In this document: one piece after another, positions 63,076 through 64,000 of the stretch
How the letters are laid out: each line of letters starts with the position of its first letter
Numbering within the stretch: position 1 is the first letter of the stretch
Assembly: GCF_002119405.1 (NCBI RefSeq)
Contig: NZ_MTBG01000013.1
Span: 1 to 64,000, forward strand
Reading direction: 5' to 3'
DNA length: 64,000 nucleotides
Source: Pseudoruegeria sp. SK021
Lineage (GTDB): Bacteria > Pseudomonadota > Alphaproteobacteria > Rhodobacterales > Rhodobacteraceae
Program-made: the position numbers and the translations under genes
Notes under the pieces: generated by a model
Seen by the model: only the letters and a program-made list of their open reading frames with translations
What the model was told of the DNA's origin: nothing
The model's database searches: none

Positions 63076-63079
63076 CCGG

Positions 63080-64000
63080 TTAGCGATGTTCCTCGGCGGC
63101 GGTCGCGGCCAGCATGTTCGCATAGGCCATGAACGCATCCGCCCGGTACAGCGTGCCCACATAGACCGGTGGCCCCACCCCCTGCGCGGGCGCAGCGATG
63201 ACCGGCAAGTAATCCGCGCTATCCGGTTGGAACAGCACCATAGCCTGTTCCAAGGTTGCGCCCGGCGCCACAGATTGGCCCGCGCCGATCAACGCAGCGC
63301 TTTCAGGCGGAAACGGCGCACCGGGATAGGACCGTTTGCGCAAGACCTCAGAGACCGGAACGGTTGCCAGGAGATAGGCTTGCGGACCGGCGCTTAAGCG
63401 GACCCCGCGCCGTTCCAGTTGGGTCAAAAAGAAAGAGCGCTCGACGACCCGGCTGGCCAGCGCCGTCGACAAAGACACGGCTGTCATCACCGCAAGTCCT
63501 GTTTGCCAGTCCCCGGTCAGTTCAAACACGATCAGCGTGGTCGAAATCGGTGCGCCCAGCACCGCCGCAGCGACCGCGCCCATGCCTGCCAGCGCATAGA
63601 GCGTCTCAGAGCCAGAGACGTGCGGGAAGATGCTGGTGGCCACCATTCCGAAGGCCAGACCGGACAACGCCCCCACCATCAGCGACGGTGAGAACACGCC
63701 GCCGCCCATACGCCCGCCGAACGTGATGGCCACAGCGACGCATTTGATGACCGCAAACAGAACCGCATCGTGAAAGGTCAACTGCCCGGTCAGGGCCGAG
63801 GCCGTCGTCTGATACCCGACCCCGATCACATGCGGGAACCAGATCGCAACCAACCCCATCAACAATCCGGCGAACGCGGGCCGCAACCAGCGTTTCATCC
63901 CGGTCCGCCGGGTGATGTAGGTACCCACATCCTCGGCCCAGAACACTGCCAGCATCAAAGCAATGGCAATCAAGCCGCTCACCAAGCCAAGAACAAGAAA
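63080..64000 (-). CDS. CLC-family chloride channel/transporter, C-terminal part (runs off window)
   Basis: This gene starts beyond the right edge; only about 307 C-terminal residues are visible and the frame remains open to the edge. The channel part shows G-G-R-M-G-G-G-V-F-S-P-S-L and G-M-G-A-V-A-A-A-V-L-G-A-P-I-S-T, matching the GxFxP chloride-binding and helix-N motifs of CLC proteins. The end resembles a CBS-type regulatory region. It may be a chloride channel or a chloride/proton exchanger. It converges on the TetR-type gene with a four-base gap. Confidence 0.9.
   Translation of the reverse strand, partial: FLVLGLVSGLIAIALMLAVFWAEDVGTYITRRTGMKRWLRPAFAGLLMGLVAIWFPHVIGVGYQTTASALTGQLTFHDAVLFAVIKCVAVAITFGGRMGGGVFSPSLMVGALSGLAFGMVATSIFPHVSGSETLYALAGMGAVAAAVLGAPISTTLIVFELTGDWQTGLAVMTAVSLSTALASRVVERSFFLTQLERRGVRLSAGPQAYLLATVPVSEVLRKRSYPGAPFPPESAALIGAGQSVAPGATLEQAMVLFQPDSADYLPVIAAPAQGVGPPVYVGTLYRADAFMAYANMLAATAAEEHR

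Overview
The window looks like chromosomal DNA of an alphaproteobacterium, most likely a member of the Rhodobacteraceae (roseobacter/Rhodobacter group). The reasons are high GC with GC-rich third codon positions, and a set of families typical of that group: GapR, an NDUFA12-like complex I subunit, DUF2155 and DUF2927 proteins, the long tandem form of dCTP deaminase, and a ScfR-type XRE regulator. Gene orders such as yceD-rpmF-plsX-fabH-ihfA-merR-tRNA-Pro and NDUFA12-mlaD-DUF2155 facing accBC-aat also fit. No genus can be named. No rRNA, CRISPR array, transposase, integrase or prophage gene was seen.

Layout. 0.3-7.0 kb: msrB, bamE, then the lipid/ribosome block yceD-rpmF-plsX-fabH-ihfA, a MerR-type regulator, tRNA-Pro(GGG) and dCTP deaminase. 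7.3-9.5 kb: fatty acid synthesis genes fabD-fabG-acpP on the minus strand. 9.6-16.2 kb: a cytochrome b561-YceI fusion facing a separate YceI protein, a cation/proton antiporter, and small genes including gapR, a DUF1127 protein and a BLH phosphatase-like protein. 16.2-19.7 kb: a tight minus-strand operon of a lone receiver, a two-helix membrane protein, an SSS-type sensor histidine kinase and, last, a FliM-like C-ring protein. 19.7-26.8 kb: a ScfR-like regulator divergent from a five-gene branched-chain-type ABC importer.

27.2-38.6 kb is a pyrimidine salvage and degradation region. PreT/PreA reduce uracil or thymine, dihydropyrimidinase opens the ring, and a carbamoyl-beta-alanine amidohydrolase releases beta-alanine. 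A ThiY/SsuBC-type ABC importer probably brings in the substrate. A class II aldolase-like gene and an AT-rich HEPN-like gene are embedded in the operon; the HEPN-like gene appears to be a recent arrival.

38.8-51.5 kb is mostly housekeeping: accB-accC, aat, DUF2155, mlaD, the NDUFA12-like gene, clpX, clpP, pgm, alaS, a ceramidase-like membrane protein and tadA. 51.5-59.4 kb: rluB, then a same-strand stress-type cluster (small membrane protein, XpaC-like, TelA, DUF2927 lipoprotein, SPFH-GYF protein, zinc-ribbon membrane protein), followed by a PfkB sugar kinase and dtd. 59.4-64 kb: an EmrAB-type efflux pair and its divergent TetR-type regulator, with two matching palindromic operators between them, then the 3' part of a CLC chloride channel cut by the window edge.

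The parts most worth a second look are the HEPN-like insertion, the XpaC/TelA/SPFH-GYF/zinc-ribbon cluster, and the receiver/SSS-kinase/FliM-like operon.
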